Source of the DNA: Planctomycetota bacterium | GTDB taxonomy: Bacteria > Planctomycetota > Planctomycetia > Pirellulales > Thermoguttaceae | Reading direction: 5' to 3' | Assembly: GCA_023397045.1 (NCBI GenBank) | Contig: JAEWUR010000775.1 | Coordinates: forward strand, 1-9,554 | DNA: 9,554 nt | Shown here: piece by piece, positions 1 through 5,971 of the stretch | Layout: each line of letters opens with the position of its first letter | How positions within the stretch are numbered: position 1 is the first letter of the stretch | The notes under the pieces: model-generated | The model's database searches: none | Seen by the model: the letters and a program-made list of their open reading frames with translations, nothing else | Told to the model about the DNA's origin: nothing | Translations under genes and position numbers: made by a program

Positions 1-472
1 GGATCGAATTGCAGACGCAGTTCCTCACGCGTGCCACCGCGCCGAACGTGTTGGTTCGAGGCCGCAGGTGCGCGATCGTGCGCAGGAACTCGAACGAGTG
101 GCCTTTCTTCTGCAAAGGATACGTCTCGACGTCGGCCGAGCCGAGCACCGCGACGCTGGACGCGTGGACCTCGGTGGCCTGCCCCTTGCCGGGCGATGCC
201 TTGACCGTCCCGGTCACGCTCACGCTGCACCCGGCCGAAAGGCGTTTGATCTCCGATTCATAGTTCGGCAGCCCGCTCTCGGCGATCACCTGGATGTTGC
301 CGAAACAGGAGCCGTCGTTGATCTCTAGAAAGCTGAACCCGGCCTTCGAGTCGCGGCGCGTGCGAATCCAGCCGTTTAGGACGATCTCACGGTCGACCGA
401 CTCGGCCTTGCGGGCTTCGGCGACCGAGAGGATTGGCAACGGGTTGGAAGTTGACGTTTGAGCGTTGGGCAT
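1..472 (-). CDS. asnS: asparaginyl-tRNA synthetase, N-terminal 157 codons (runs off left edge)
   Basis: Asparaginyl-tRNA synthetase attaches Asn to tRNA-Asn in the cytoplasm. Only the N-terminal anticodon-binding OB-fold and the beginning of the catalytic part are visible; the gene continues beyond base 1 and has no stop here. Translation from the ATG at 472 gives the signature stretches NGWIRTRRDSKAGFSFLEI, then NDGSCFGNIQ, GCSVTVTGTV, SPGKGQ, and HSFEFLRTIAHLRPRTN followed by FGAVARVRN. These align almost residue by residue with E. coli AsnS as I remember it (RTRRDSKAGISFL, YDGSCFDPVQ, HLRPRTN). The LRPRTN motif and the GSCF loop separate it from AspRS. The N-terminus is about ten residues longer than in E. 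coli. No good Shine-Dalgarno precedes the ATG, and no other in-frame Met lies before the conserved region, so this start is the best available. The upstream region is unusually palindromic. Confidence 0.93.
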   Translation of the reverse strand, partial: MPNAQTSTSNPLPILSVAEARKAESVDREIVLNGWIRTRRDSKAGFSFLEINDGSCFGNIQVIAESGLPNYESEIKRLSAGCSVSVTGTVKASPGKGQATEVHASSVAVLGSADVETYPLQKKGHSFEFLRTIAHLRPRTNTFGAVARVRNCVCNSI

Positions 473-537
473 GATGTTATTGATTCCGAGGTAGTCAATG
501 GTCGCGATGCTGCCGTTCCGACCGCGGATTGGTTTGT

Positions 538-641
538 TATTGACGTTTGCACTGTCAATGAACCCCGGCCGACCAACGGGAGGCCGGAAATAAGACCAAT
601 TCGGTCAAACGGCCGGTTCATTATCCAAGCAAACATCAATA
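538..641. repeat. imperfect long inverted repeat, arms 538-570 and 611-641
   Basis: The left arm reads TATTGACGTTTGC, then ACTGTCAATGAACCCCGGCC. The reverse complement of the right arm reads TATTGATGTTTGC, then TTGGATAATGAACCGGCC. The arms match over about 31 positions with a handful of mismatches and one 2-bp gap, around a 40-nt loop. The core of the left arm, GTTATTGA-N10-GTCAATG (536-560), also occurs at 476-500 just upstream of asnS, exactly 60 bp away. The element abuts a second palindrome that begins at 641. It could be the remains of a small non-coding mobile element or a set of operator sites. Confidence 0.7.
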
Positions 642-762
642 GTTTCTGTTGCGGAACGGTTGGGCCGCAACCTAGGTAGGGTCCGCCTCGCGGTCCATTG
701 CGGCATTTTTGGTTTTTCATGGTCGGCGGGGCGGACCCTACGCCCTTTCCGCAACAGAAACT
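641..762. repeat. 122-bp nested palindrome, MITE-like
   Basis: The ends are a perfect 15-bp inverted repeat: AGTTTCTGTTGCGGA at 641-655 and its reverse complement at 748-762. A second perfect 12-bp pair lies inside: GTAGGGTCCGCC at 676-687 and GGCGGACCCTAC at 730-741. There is no open reading frame of interest. Two concentric perfect terminal repeats flanking a short non-coding core is the structure of a miniature inverted-repeat element. I saw no clear flanking target-site duplication. I recall similar GGGTCCGC palindromes scattered in planctomycete genomes, but that is memory, not a search. Confidence 0.75.
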
Positions 763-983
763 CATTGGAACAATCCGTGATCGAGCAGAACGGCGTCCAT
801 TCGCCGCAAGCGGTTATCGTCTCAGTGTTTACGTCGGGGCGACCGCTGTAATATTCTAGCCGGGACCGCCGATCACGAAAAGACCGTTGTTGGGGGCGTC
901 GATCCCGTTTCCTGTCCTGTAGGAGTCATTGCCTGCCGGACTCTTGCGGATTTGACTCGCCGGCCGATATGATTGGGGCATCC

Positions 984-988
984 GGAGG
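984..988 (+). promoter_or_regulatory. ribosome binding site of the zinc-ribbon gene
   Basis: A GGAGG lies 9 nt before the ATG at 998. It selects this frame over the overlapping open frame that begins at 969. Confidence 0.75.
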
Positions 989-997
989 TCGAAAGCC

Positions 998-1609
998 ATG
1001 CGAGAATGCCCGAAATGTTCGGCGAAGTACGAGGGTGACGCGAAAATCTGCCGGACGTGCGGCGGGATCCTTCAAGAGTGTGTTGAACCGACATGCTCCG
1101 ATGAATTGCCGCCAGGCGTGGTCATGGCCTGCGTGGTGCCGACCGACGACTCTCTGCCGGAAACAGCCTGTACGAAACGGCATTCATGGACCTGCCCCCG
1201 GTGTAACCAACAAGTGCCCGAGCCGTTCGATCTCTGCTGGAGTTGCCAGGCCAGTCGTGATGAATCGGCCGTTGCCGTCGCCGACAACCAACCCGGCAAT
1301 GCGGATGCGGCTCCAGCTGAGTTCAAGCATTCAGAACGCCCGCCGGCCGAACTACGATGTGCGCGGTGCGGGTCGTCGAGGGTGATCCCAGGCGTCACCA
1401 TTTGCGATCAAGGACAAGGATCCAATTTGCGATTGCAGGTGGTCGTCTACGGCGATCCGGAAGCGGTGTTCTTCAAAGATCGCCTCTACAAGAAAATGAC
1501 GGCCGACGTGTGCGGCGATTGCGGCCATGCTGAATTGAAGATCGAGGGCGCCCGGGAACTCTATGAGCACTATCGGCGGTCACGACTGACGCATTCTTCA
1601 CGCTCGTGA
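998..1609 (+). CDS. multi-zinc-ribbon protein, 203 aa, function unknown
   Basis: The protein has three candidate zinc ribbons. The first is CPKC (C4, C7) with CRTC (C18, C21). The second is CPRC (C66, C69) with CWSC (C80, C83), around the phrase QQVPEPFDLCWSC that is typical of planctomycete zinc-ribbon proteins. The third is split: CARC (C121, C124) and CGDC (C172, C175) are separated by a 47-residue beta-rich insert containing LQVVVYGDPEAVFFKDRLY. The last part ends ARELYEHYR. Each ribbon could hold one zinc ion. There is no signal peptide or membrane segment, so it is probably cytoplasmic. The start is well supported by GGAGG at 984-988, 9 nt before the ATG. It stands alone on the plus strand, divergent from asnS. 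I cannot name a function; a nucleic-acid or protein-binding role is only a guess. Confidence 0.85.
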   Translation: MRECPKCSAKYEGDAKICRTCGGILQECVEPTCSDELPPGVVMACVVPTDDSLPETACTKRHSWTCPRCNQQVPEPFDLCWSCQASRDESAVAVADNQPGNADAAPAEFKHSERPPAELRCARCGSSRVIPGVTICDQGQGSNLRLQVVVYGDPEAVFFKDRLYKKMTADVCGDCGHAELKIEGARELYEHYRRSRLTHSSRS

Positions 1610-1642
1610 TCTGCCCAATTCAAGTTCACGAATGGACGGAAC

Positions 1643-1697
1643 ATCGTAACCCAAAGCGTAAGCGAGGGACAGCCTCGCTTACGCTTCGGGTTACGAT
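1643..1697. repeat. near-perfect hairpin, 25-bp arms, 5-nt loop
   Basis: Arms 1643-1667 and 1673-1697 pair at 24 of 25 positions around the loop GACAG. The arms read ATCGTAACCCAAAGCGTAAG plus CGAGG, and the reverse complement. The one mismatch (A opposite C) would be tolerated. No T-run follows on either strand, so it is not a classical intrinsic terminator, although it lies between the stop of the zinc-ribbon gene and the ybaK start and could end transcription or protect a 3' end. Such a long, symmetrical, GC-balanced arm is more like a dispersed REP/MITE-type repeat. Confidence 0.8.
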
Positions 1698-1781
1698 TCT
1701 GTCGCACCAAACCCAATTAGTAACGACGATCTGGACAGGCCATCAGGCAGTTGAAGGACGGAGGAAGTTATCGGAAATGCC

Positions 1782-2252
1782 ATGAAAACCAACGCGATGC
1801 GAATCCTCGATACGCTTCACATCCCGTACGAAGTGCGGGAGTATGAGGTCGATCCGGACGATCTTAGCGCCGAACACGTCGCCCGCGATGTCGGACTGCC
1901 GCCGGAACAGGTGTTCAAGACTTTGGTCGCGAGGGGCGATCGCAGCGGCATCCTGATGGCCGTGATCGCGGCCGATGCCGAGGTGGATTTCAAATCGCTG
2001 GCCCGGCTGTCCGGCAATCGAGCCGTGGAGTTGGTCTCGCTGAAAGAAGTGCAGCCGCTGACCGGATACATCCGTGGCGGCGTGACGGCCCTGGCCGCCA
2101 AACGCGACTTTCCCGTCTTCGTCGACGAACAGATCCAGTTGTTCGACGTGATCGCCGTGTCGGCCGGCGCTCGCGGCGCGCAGATGCTTCTGGCGCCCGA
2201 CGACTATCTGCGGGCAACCCGGGCCACGGTCGGCGCGATCGTTCGGGCTTGA
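1782..2252 (+). CDS. ybaK: Cys-tRNA(Pro)/Cys-tRNA(Cys) deacylase, YbaK/EbsC family
   Basis: YbaK-type proteins hydrolyse Cys-tRNA(Pro) formed when prolyl-tRNA synthetase mischarges cysteine; this is trans-editing in the cytoplasm. The 156-residue length is that of the family. Family landmarks are visible: VFKTLV with Lys46, the residue I recall as essential in E. coli YbaK; VDFKSLARLSG around residue 69; TGYIRGGVTAL at about 94-104 with the glycine pair that shapes the active site; and SAGARGAQMLLAPDDYLRAT near the C-terminus. The ATG at 1782 has only a weak GGA 6 nt upstream, while a better GGAGG at 1760-1764 is 17 nt away. An in-frame stop at 1752 and the absence of other in-frame start codons leave this start. 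The ATG at 1777 opens only a two-codon frame. Its substrate preference within the INS superfamily cannot be settled by eye. Confidence 0.92.
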   Translation: MKTNAMRILDTLHIPYEVREYEVDPDDLSAEHVARDVGLPPEQVFKTLVARGDRSGILMAVIAADAEVDFKSLARLSGNRAVELVSLKEVQPLTGYIRGGVTALAAKRDFPVFVDEQIQLFDVIAVSAGARGAQMLLAPDDYLRATRATVGAIVRA

Positions 2253-2331
2253 AGACTATCTCAATACGAACGCCTTGAAACTCAAGCCGTTGCAGAATTG
2301 AGAATCTTCGATGAGGCGGCCCTCACCCTGA

Positions 2332-2352
2332 CCCTCTCCCAAAGGGAGAGGG
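2332..2352. terminator. short hairpin between convergent ybaK and barrel genes
   Basis: CCCTCTCCC and GGGAGAGGG form a perfect 9-bp stem around an AAA loop, preceded on the plus strand by CCCTCACCCTGA. It lies 79 nt after the ybaK stop and 20 nt after the stop of the minus-strand barrel gene, the right place for a bidirectional terminator. No T-run follows on either strand. The wording also matches a widespread GGGAGAGGG-type intergenic repeat, so either reading is possible. Confidence 0.5.
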
Positions 2353-2372
2353 GACTTGTTGGTGTCGATGCG

Positions 2373-3467
2373 TCAGAAGCGGCGCTCGATGCTTGCGGTC
2401 GCTCCGTAATAGAACGCGATGGCATGATCGTCCGTCACGCCGAACGGCGAAGCGCCGTAGGTGATCGTGGCCGACTGATCCGGGGCCAGCGCGACGTTCG
2501 TCAGCCACATGACTTCGTAACCGCCGCGGATCGACCAGTATTTGTTCAGTTGCACGGAACCGATAAGGCCGATCTCGCCGACGAACGACGCCGATCCTTC
2601 GAGCCGGCTGTTCAACTCGCCGCCGACCATCGGAAACTGCGTTCGCTGGTGGACGCTGTTGCCGTAGACGCCGGCCTTGATCGTGCCGTCGAGCCGGAAT
2701 CGCGAGCCGCGGTCCCAGAGGACCGGCTCCATCCCGATCTGGAGTCCGTAGAGTCCGTTGTTCGTCTCGGTGACCGCCCAGGGCGTCGCGATCGAACCGT
2801 TGGTGAAGATCTGGAATTGTTCATCCAATCCCAAGGTGCGGAACCCCATCAACAACGGCAACCGATCGAAATGCTTCCATCGCATGTTCAATTCGACGTT
2901 GTACAGTTGCGACGAATAGGCCATGACCGGCGACGTCGCATCGGCCGCCACGCCATACGCGGTCACAGACGTGCGGGCGTATTGGTCGAACCGATTGGAA
3001 TCATTCCAAGCGTCGAGTTGGAAGAACCGCGCTTCGAGGTCCCAGCACTCGCCGAAGCAGCGCGTCAACGTGATGTCGGGGCCAACGGCCGTGCCCAAAT
3101 CGGAATCCCTCATATCGAAAACTTGCGTTGGCGCCGTTTGGCCGGTAGTTGAACCGTATACCCTTGCGCTCGGCGGATTGTCGGCGCGATCGCGGTTCAG
3201 AAAGATCACGCCCGCCTTGACCGACCAGGGAAAACAACAGCCCGTCGTGGATGGGCAGCCGCAGTCGGCGTCCATTGGGCAACAGGCATCGCCGCAAACG
3301 CCGGCATCTCCGTATCCGATCCCGGAATCGACCGACGAGTCGACGACCGTATCGGCCGACACTCGCATGATCGGATCCTCGACGCTCGCAAGCCCCTCGC
3401 CGACGGCCACCGACGCCACGGCGATACTCAACAGCGACGCACCCAAGAAAAGTTGAACGCGAACCAT
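2373..3467 (-). CDS. outer-membrane beta-barrel protein, BBP7-like, with cysteine-rich N-terminus
   Basis: This is an exported protein of 364 residues. A signal peptide spans roughly residues 1-27 (hydrophobic SLLSIAVASVAV). A linker follows with seven cysteines at 58, 62, 63, 69, 71, 77 and 78. The rest, from about residue 80, consists of alternating polar/hydrophobic strands rich in Gly, Tyr and Trp, ending in the terminal aromatic RRF expected of outer-membrane barrels for BAM recognition. Strand-like pieces include WSVKAGVIFL, LYNVELNMRWK, LYGLQIGMEPVL and AFYYGATASIERRF. The style matches the BBP7 family that is abundant in planctomycetes. The ATG at 3467 has a purine-rich AGGGGGGA with 6-nt spacing upstream. 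A hairpin with a T-run lies 52 nt before the start codon. The substrate or pore function is unknown; only the export and barrel assignment is well supported. Confidence 0.8.
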   Translation of the reverse strand: MVRVQLFLGASLLSIAVASVAVGEGLASVEDPIMRVSADTVVDSSVDSGIGYGDAGVCGDACCPMDADCGCPSTTGCCFPWSVKAGVIFLNRDRADNPPSARVYGSTTGQTAPTQVFDMRDSDLGTAVGPDITLTRCFGECWDLEARFFQLDAWNDSNRFDQYARTSVTAYGVAADATSPVMAYSSQLYNVELNMRWKHFDRLPLLMGFRTLGLDEQFQIFTNGSIATPWAVTETNNGLYGLQIGMEPVLWDRGSRFRLDGTIKAGVYGNSVHQRTQFPMVGGELNSRLEGSASFVGEIGLIGSVQLNKYWSIRGGYEVMWLTNVALAPDQSATITYGASPFGVTDDHAIAFYYGATASIERRF

Positions 3468-3832
3468 GGAAAATCCCCCCTGCTACAGTTCCCGATTCGA
3501 CGCTACGGGTCCGCTCTGCAAAAAATCAGCCCTTCCCCCACGGAAAGCTGATTCGCGACGCGCAGACGTCAAACGGAATTGGTTTGAAAAGTGTCGGCCG
3601 CGGCGCCTCCTGTCCGCGTCCCCCCAAGGACCGATCGTTGCTTTCAAAATTTGCGGCTTATTCGGATGAGGCAGGTTCTATCGTTTCTATCGGTCGTAGG
3701 GACGGCCTGCATAACAAAACAGGCCCACAATTTGCCGCCAAACGATCAGAAGTCACTTGCGCAGCGTTACTGCTTTCGCTATCTTACCGAGAATGACGGT
3801 GTCGGCGGCGCGAGAAAGGCAATCGTGCGGCT
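3468..3832. other. 365-bp gap between barrel gene and mqnD-like gene
   Basis: I see no gene here. On the minus strand it is the 3' flank of the mqnD-like gene and the 5' flank of the barrel gene. It holds the terminator at 3520-3553 and a smaller stem, GGCCTG 3704-3709 with CAGGCC 3720-3725 (loop 10 nt, no T-run), that could assist termination. There is also a short tandem CGATAGAA on the minus strand near 3676-3692. No convincing promoter for the barrel gene was found in the 52 nt after the terminator. Confidence 0.5.
3520..3553 (-). terminator. intrinsic terminator or leader attenuator before the barrel gene
   Basis: Read on the minus strand, AATCAGC-TTTCC pairs with GGAAG-G-GCTGATT around a GTGGG loop (12 pairs including one G-T, one bulged G), and the descending arm runs into six T residues, two of which are part of the stem. 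This is the classical rho-independent layout. It lies 280 nt after the mqnD-like stop and 52 nt before the barrel start, so it either ends readthrough from upstream genes or is a regulated attenuator in the barrel leader. Confidence 0.7.
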
Positions 3833-4726
3833 CTACTCGACGAACTCTGGCACGACGAGCTTGGGGATGACGCCGGCCTTGTGGCCTTCGGCCAGTAGTC
3901 GGGCGACGGCCTCGCGACCGCGCGGACCGAAATCGAGCGTCCAGTTGTTGACGTACATCTCGACGAACTGGTCGGCCTTGGCTCGATCGAGTCCACGGCC
4001 GAAGCCGAGCGCATAGCTCAACGCTTCTTCACGATGTTCCAGGCTATACTCGATGCTTTCGAGCAGCAGGCGATGCACGTCTCGGATGGCGGTGACGCCG
4101 AGGTCCTTGCGAATGCCATTGGCGCCCAGCGGCAAAGGCAGCCCGGTCCGCTCGAACCACCACTGACCGGTATCGACGATCAGCTTCAATCTCTGGTCGC
4201 CATAGGTCAATTGCCCTTCGTGGATAATCAGGCCGGCCGAGACGCTACGCCCCTCGTAATGTCCCGCGGCGACGACGTCGAGAATCTCGTCGAACGGGAC
4301 GATGACATAGTTGAAATCGACGCCCAGGCAAAGCCGGAGGGCCAAATAGGCCGTGGTTCGCGTGCCGGGAATTGCGATGGTCACTCGGGCCAGCTCTTCC
4401 AAGGGCATGTCCTCGCGCGCCACGACCATCGGTCCGTACCGGTCGCCCATGCTCGCGCCGCACGAGCACAAGATGTAACGATCGCTCAGATAGGCGTAGG
4501 CGTGGAGGCTGATGGCGGTCAACTCCAACTCGCCTGCGAGCGCGCGGCGATTGAGCGTCTCGATGTCGACCAGTTCGTGCGTGAATCGATACCGTCCGGT
4601 GTCGATGCGGTTCTTGGCCAAGGCGAAAAACATGAACGCGTCGTCCGGATCCGGGCTGTGCCCGACGCGGATATGTTGGATCGGTTCCTCGAAAGGGGTT
4701 CGCTCGGCAATCACAATCGTTTCCAT
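3833..4726 (-). CDS. MqnD-like protein of the MqnA/MqnD futalosine menaquinone family
   Basis: MqnD converts cyclic dehypoxanthinyl futalosine to 1,4-dihydroxy-6-naphthoate in the futalosine route to menaquinone. The fold is that of a periplasmic binding protein, but it acts in the cytoplasm, and no signal peptide is seen. Landmarks in the 297-residue form: GHSPDPDDAFMFFAL (23-37), corresponding to the family's SPCPNDTF loop; CGASMGDRYGPMVV (89-102); RTTAYLALRL; a GLIIHE motif with His169; and TGLPLPLGANGIRKDLG. The order and spacing match MqnD rather than MqnA. Three loop residues differ from the classical motif (C to D, N to D, T to A), so it may be a divergent subfamily. The frame is open to 4825, but I prefer the ATG at 4726, which puts about 20 residues before the conserved IRVGHSP. 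The Shine-Dalgarno is weak. It lies 180 nt downstream of csrA on the same strand. Confidence 0.8.
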   Translation of the reverse strand: METIVIAERTPFEEPIQHIRVGHSPDPDDAFMFFALAKNRIDTGRYRFTHELVDIETLNRRALAGELELTAISLHAYAYLSDRYILCSCGASMGDRYGPMVVAREDMPLEELARVTIAIPGTRTTAYLALRLCLGVDFNYVIVPFDEILDVVAAGHYEGRSVSAGLIIHEGQLTYGDQRLKLIVDTGQWWFERTGLPLPLGANGIRKDLGVTAIRDVHRLLLESIEYSLEHREEALSYALGFGRGLDRAKADQFVEMYVNNWTLDFGPRGREAVARLLAEGHKAGVIPKLVVPEFVE

Positions 4727-4783
4727 CGACGGCCTGCGCCGTCTTTCAAGGGCAGTCTGCGGGACCAGGGAGCCAAGCAGCCA

Positions 4784-4789
4784 ATTATA
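4784..4789 (-). promoter_or_regulatory. candidate -10 element (TATAAT) for the mqnD-like gene
   Basis: A perfect TATAAT on the minus strand would place a transcription start near 4776, giving a leader of about 50 nt to the ATG at 4726. The -35 position (TCGCCT, 17-nt spacer) is poor, so the assignment rests on the -10 alone. If real, it supports the shorter start of the protein and separates this gene from csrA. Confidence 0.35.
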
Positions 4790-4906
4790 GCGATGACCGA
4801 GTGAAAAGGCGATTCCCCGCCGCATCGGGGGGTGTGGGTAGGCTGTGGGGGCAATCTCCAGGATTGCGCGACCGAGCAGCGTTGCCGCACGAAAAAGCGA
4901 CGGCCG

Positions 4907-5113
4907 CTATCCGACCTGTTGGTCCGACGGCACCGCGCCCGACTTGCGATTCTCCCGCTGAATCGCTTCGTAGACTTCCTGGCGATGCACCGGAATCTCA
5001 CCCGGCGCCTGAATGCCGAGCCGCACCTTGTCGCCTCGGATGTCGACAATCGTCACGACAACTTTATCGCCGATCATGATGCTCTCGTCGCGTTGTCGAG
5101 ATAACACAAGCAT
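4907..5113 (-). CDS. csrA: carbon storage regulator CsrA (RsmA), 68 aa
   Basis: CsrA is a small homodimeric RNA-binding protein that binds GGA motifs in mRNA leaders, often over the ribosome binding site, and represses or stabilises the message. The protein begins MLVLSRQRDESIMIGDKV, continues VRLGIQAPGEIPVHRQEVYEAIQ, and ends with a short polar tail. Leu4, Arg6 and Arg44, the RNA-contacting positions known from E. coli CsrA, are all present. The frame stays open upstream to 5200, but ATG 5113 is chosen because it gives the canonical MLVL start and has AAAGGAG 6 nt upstream. The GGA in that site could allow self-repression. The 250 nt separating it from the upstream lipoprotein gene suggests its own promoter. 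Confidence 0.96.
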   Translation of the reverse strand: MLVLSRQRDESIMIGDKVVVTIVDIRGDKVRLGIQAPGEIPVHRQEVYEAIQRENRKSGAVPSDQQVG

Positions 5114-5116
5114 CAC

Positions 5117-5126
5117 CGGCTCCTTT
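5117..5126 (-). promoter_or_regulatory. csrA ribosome binding site
   Basis: AAAGGAG lies on the minus strand, 6 nt before the ATG at 5113. It fixes the start against the longer open frame and contains the GGA triplet that CsrA itself recognises. Confidence 0.75.
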
Positions 5127-5252
5127 CCACGTTTCTTTGTGTCCTGGCGCACACGATCTCGACCGGCGCGGATTTCGCGCCGTCCGAGCGCACCAATCAA
5201 GCGCGGGACCAGGCGTTCATCGAACGCCGCCCGACACCATGCGGTGTCTACG

Positions 5253-5314
5253 GGAGATATATCGGAACAGAAAAGGTCAGGCGTGCAGGAAATATACGAA
5301 GGCGTGGAGATATA
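5253..5314 (-). repeat. three copies of TATATYTCC upstream of csrA
   Basis: On the plus strand GGAGATATA occurs at 5253-5261 and 5306-5314, and GGAAATATA at 5288-5296; on the csrA-sense strand these read TATATCTCC or TATATTTCC. Spacings are 35 and 18 bp. They sit in the most AT-rich part of the csrA upstream region, where a promoter is expected. They could be binding sites or overlapping -10 elements; no matching -35 was evident. Confidence 0.4.
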
Positions 5315-5363
5315 GATAGAAAGTTCGTCGGCGTCCTGCGATTCTGAGCGAGTCGCAGCGATC

Positions 5364-5795
5364 CTAACGCCGAACTTCGTCGTAGGCTGGGCGGCGAGCG
5401 GTCCAACCGTCGGATCGCAGGGCCGGACGACTTACCGTTCTGGCGCTGGTGCTGTTTTCCAACGATTCGCTCACGCCCCCGGCAGGTTCGACGACGCGTT
5501 CGGTGATCGACACGATCTGTTCGGAGCCGGGAACGTCGCCAAACTGCGTTTTCGCCCGGGTTGGAGTGCGTGACAGCGTGTTCTGCGGTGCGATCTCGTC
5601 GACCGGCGCTGCCGACATGGGCACGTCGGGCGTTCCTGCCAGGATGGAGCCGGCCCGATAACAGGGCGAACAGGTTTCGCCATTGCAGCCGTCGAACGTC
5701 GGGCCGCAATAGTCATAGGGATGGCTGCACATGGTGCATCCCGTGGCAACCAATAAGACTGCGGCAAGCCCCAGACCGAATGCTGTGCGGAGCAT
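5364..5795 (-). CDS. lipoprotein with cysteine-rich N-terminus, 143 aa, function unknown
   Basis: This is an exported lipoprotein. The N-terminal segment LGLAAVLLVATGC is a lipoprotein signal with Cys20 as the likely acylated residue. Five more cysteines follow at 23, 30, 37, 42 and 45 within MCSHPYDYCGPTFDGCNG and TCSPCY, then AGSIL. I associate this MCxxPYDYCGPTF pattern with a small lipoprotein family in planctomycetes, but have no name for it. Residues 55-143 are low-complexity, rich in Ser, Thr, Pro and Arg, with no visible domain. The ATG at 5795 has AAAGGGA 5 nt upstream. The gene starts about 107 nt after the terminator of the cysteine-rich repeat gene, so it probably has its own promoter, although I could not identify one. 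Confidence 0.8.
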   Translation of the reverse strand: MLRTAFGLGLAAVLLVATGCTMCSHPYDYCGPTFDGCNGETCSPCYRAGSILAGTPDVPMSAAPVDEIAPQNTLSRTPTRAKTQFGDVPGSEQIVSITERVVEPAGGVSESLENSTSARTVSRPALRSDGWTARRPAYDEVRR

Positions 5796-5901
5796 GGAAT
5801 TCCCTTTCCCCCGGAGAAGAATTTGCGTGATCGCTCATGCGAAAAGAAGAGCTACACGGAATTCTTCGGCAGAACAGGTTGCCCAATCCGCACATTTCTC
5901 C

Positions 5902-5940
5902 AAAAAAAACAGCCGGACCTGCACGAATGCAGGCCCGGCT
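5902..5940 (-). terminator. strong intrinsic terminator of the cysteine-rich repeat gene
   Basis: On the minus strand AGCCGGGCCTGCA pairs with TGCAGGTCCGGCT over 13 pairs (one G-T) around a TTCG tetraloop, followed by G and eight T residues. It begins 31 nt after the stop of the cysteine-rich gene. This is one of the clearest signals in the window and implies the gene is transcribed strongly enough to need a firm stop. Confidence 0.93.
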
Positions 5941-5971
5941 TGTACGCAATCAAAGTCGGAAACCGGAAAGG

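Larger units (their letters stand above)
473..997. other. 525-bp intergenic region between divergent asnS and zinc-ribbon gene
   Basis: No convincing gene is present. The short open frames here have poor composition and lack ribosome binding sites. From 476 to 762 the sequence is dominated by inverted repeats (separate entries). From 763 to 980 I see only weak promoter-like matches for the plus-strand gene, for example TTTACG at 828-833 and TATTCT at 852-857 with an 18-nt spacer, which I would not rely on. The promoters of both divergent genes should lie in this stretch. Confidence 0.6.

Noticed and set aside
2298..3152. 284-codon plus-strand open frame
   Set aside because: It is the antisense of the barrel gene, which has a signal peptide, ribosome site and C-terminal aromatic; the plus-frame product is Arg/Asp-rich without any motif.
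4034..4804. 256-codon plus-strand open frame
   Set aside because: It is antisense to the clearly recognisable MqnD-like gene and has no recognisable domain.
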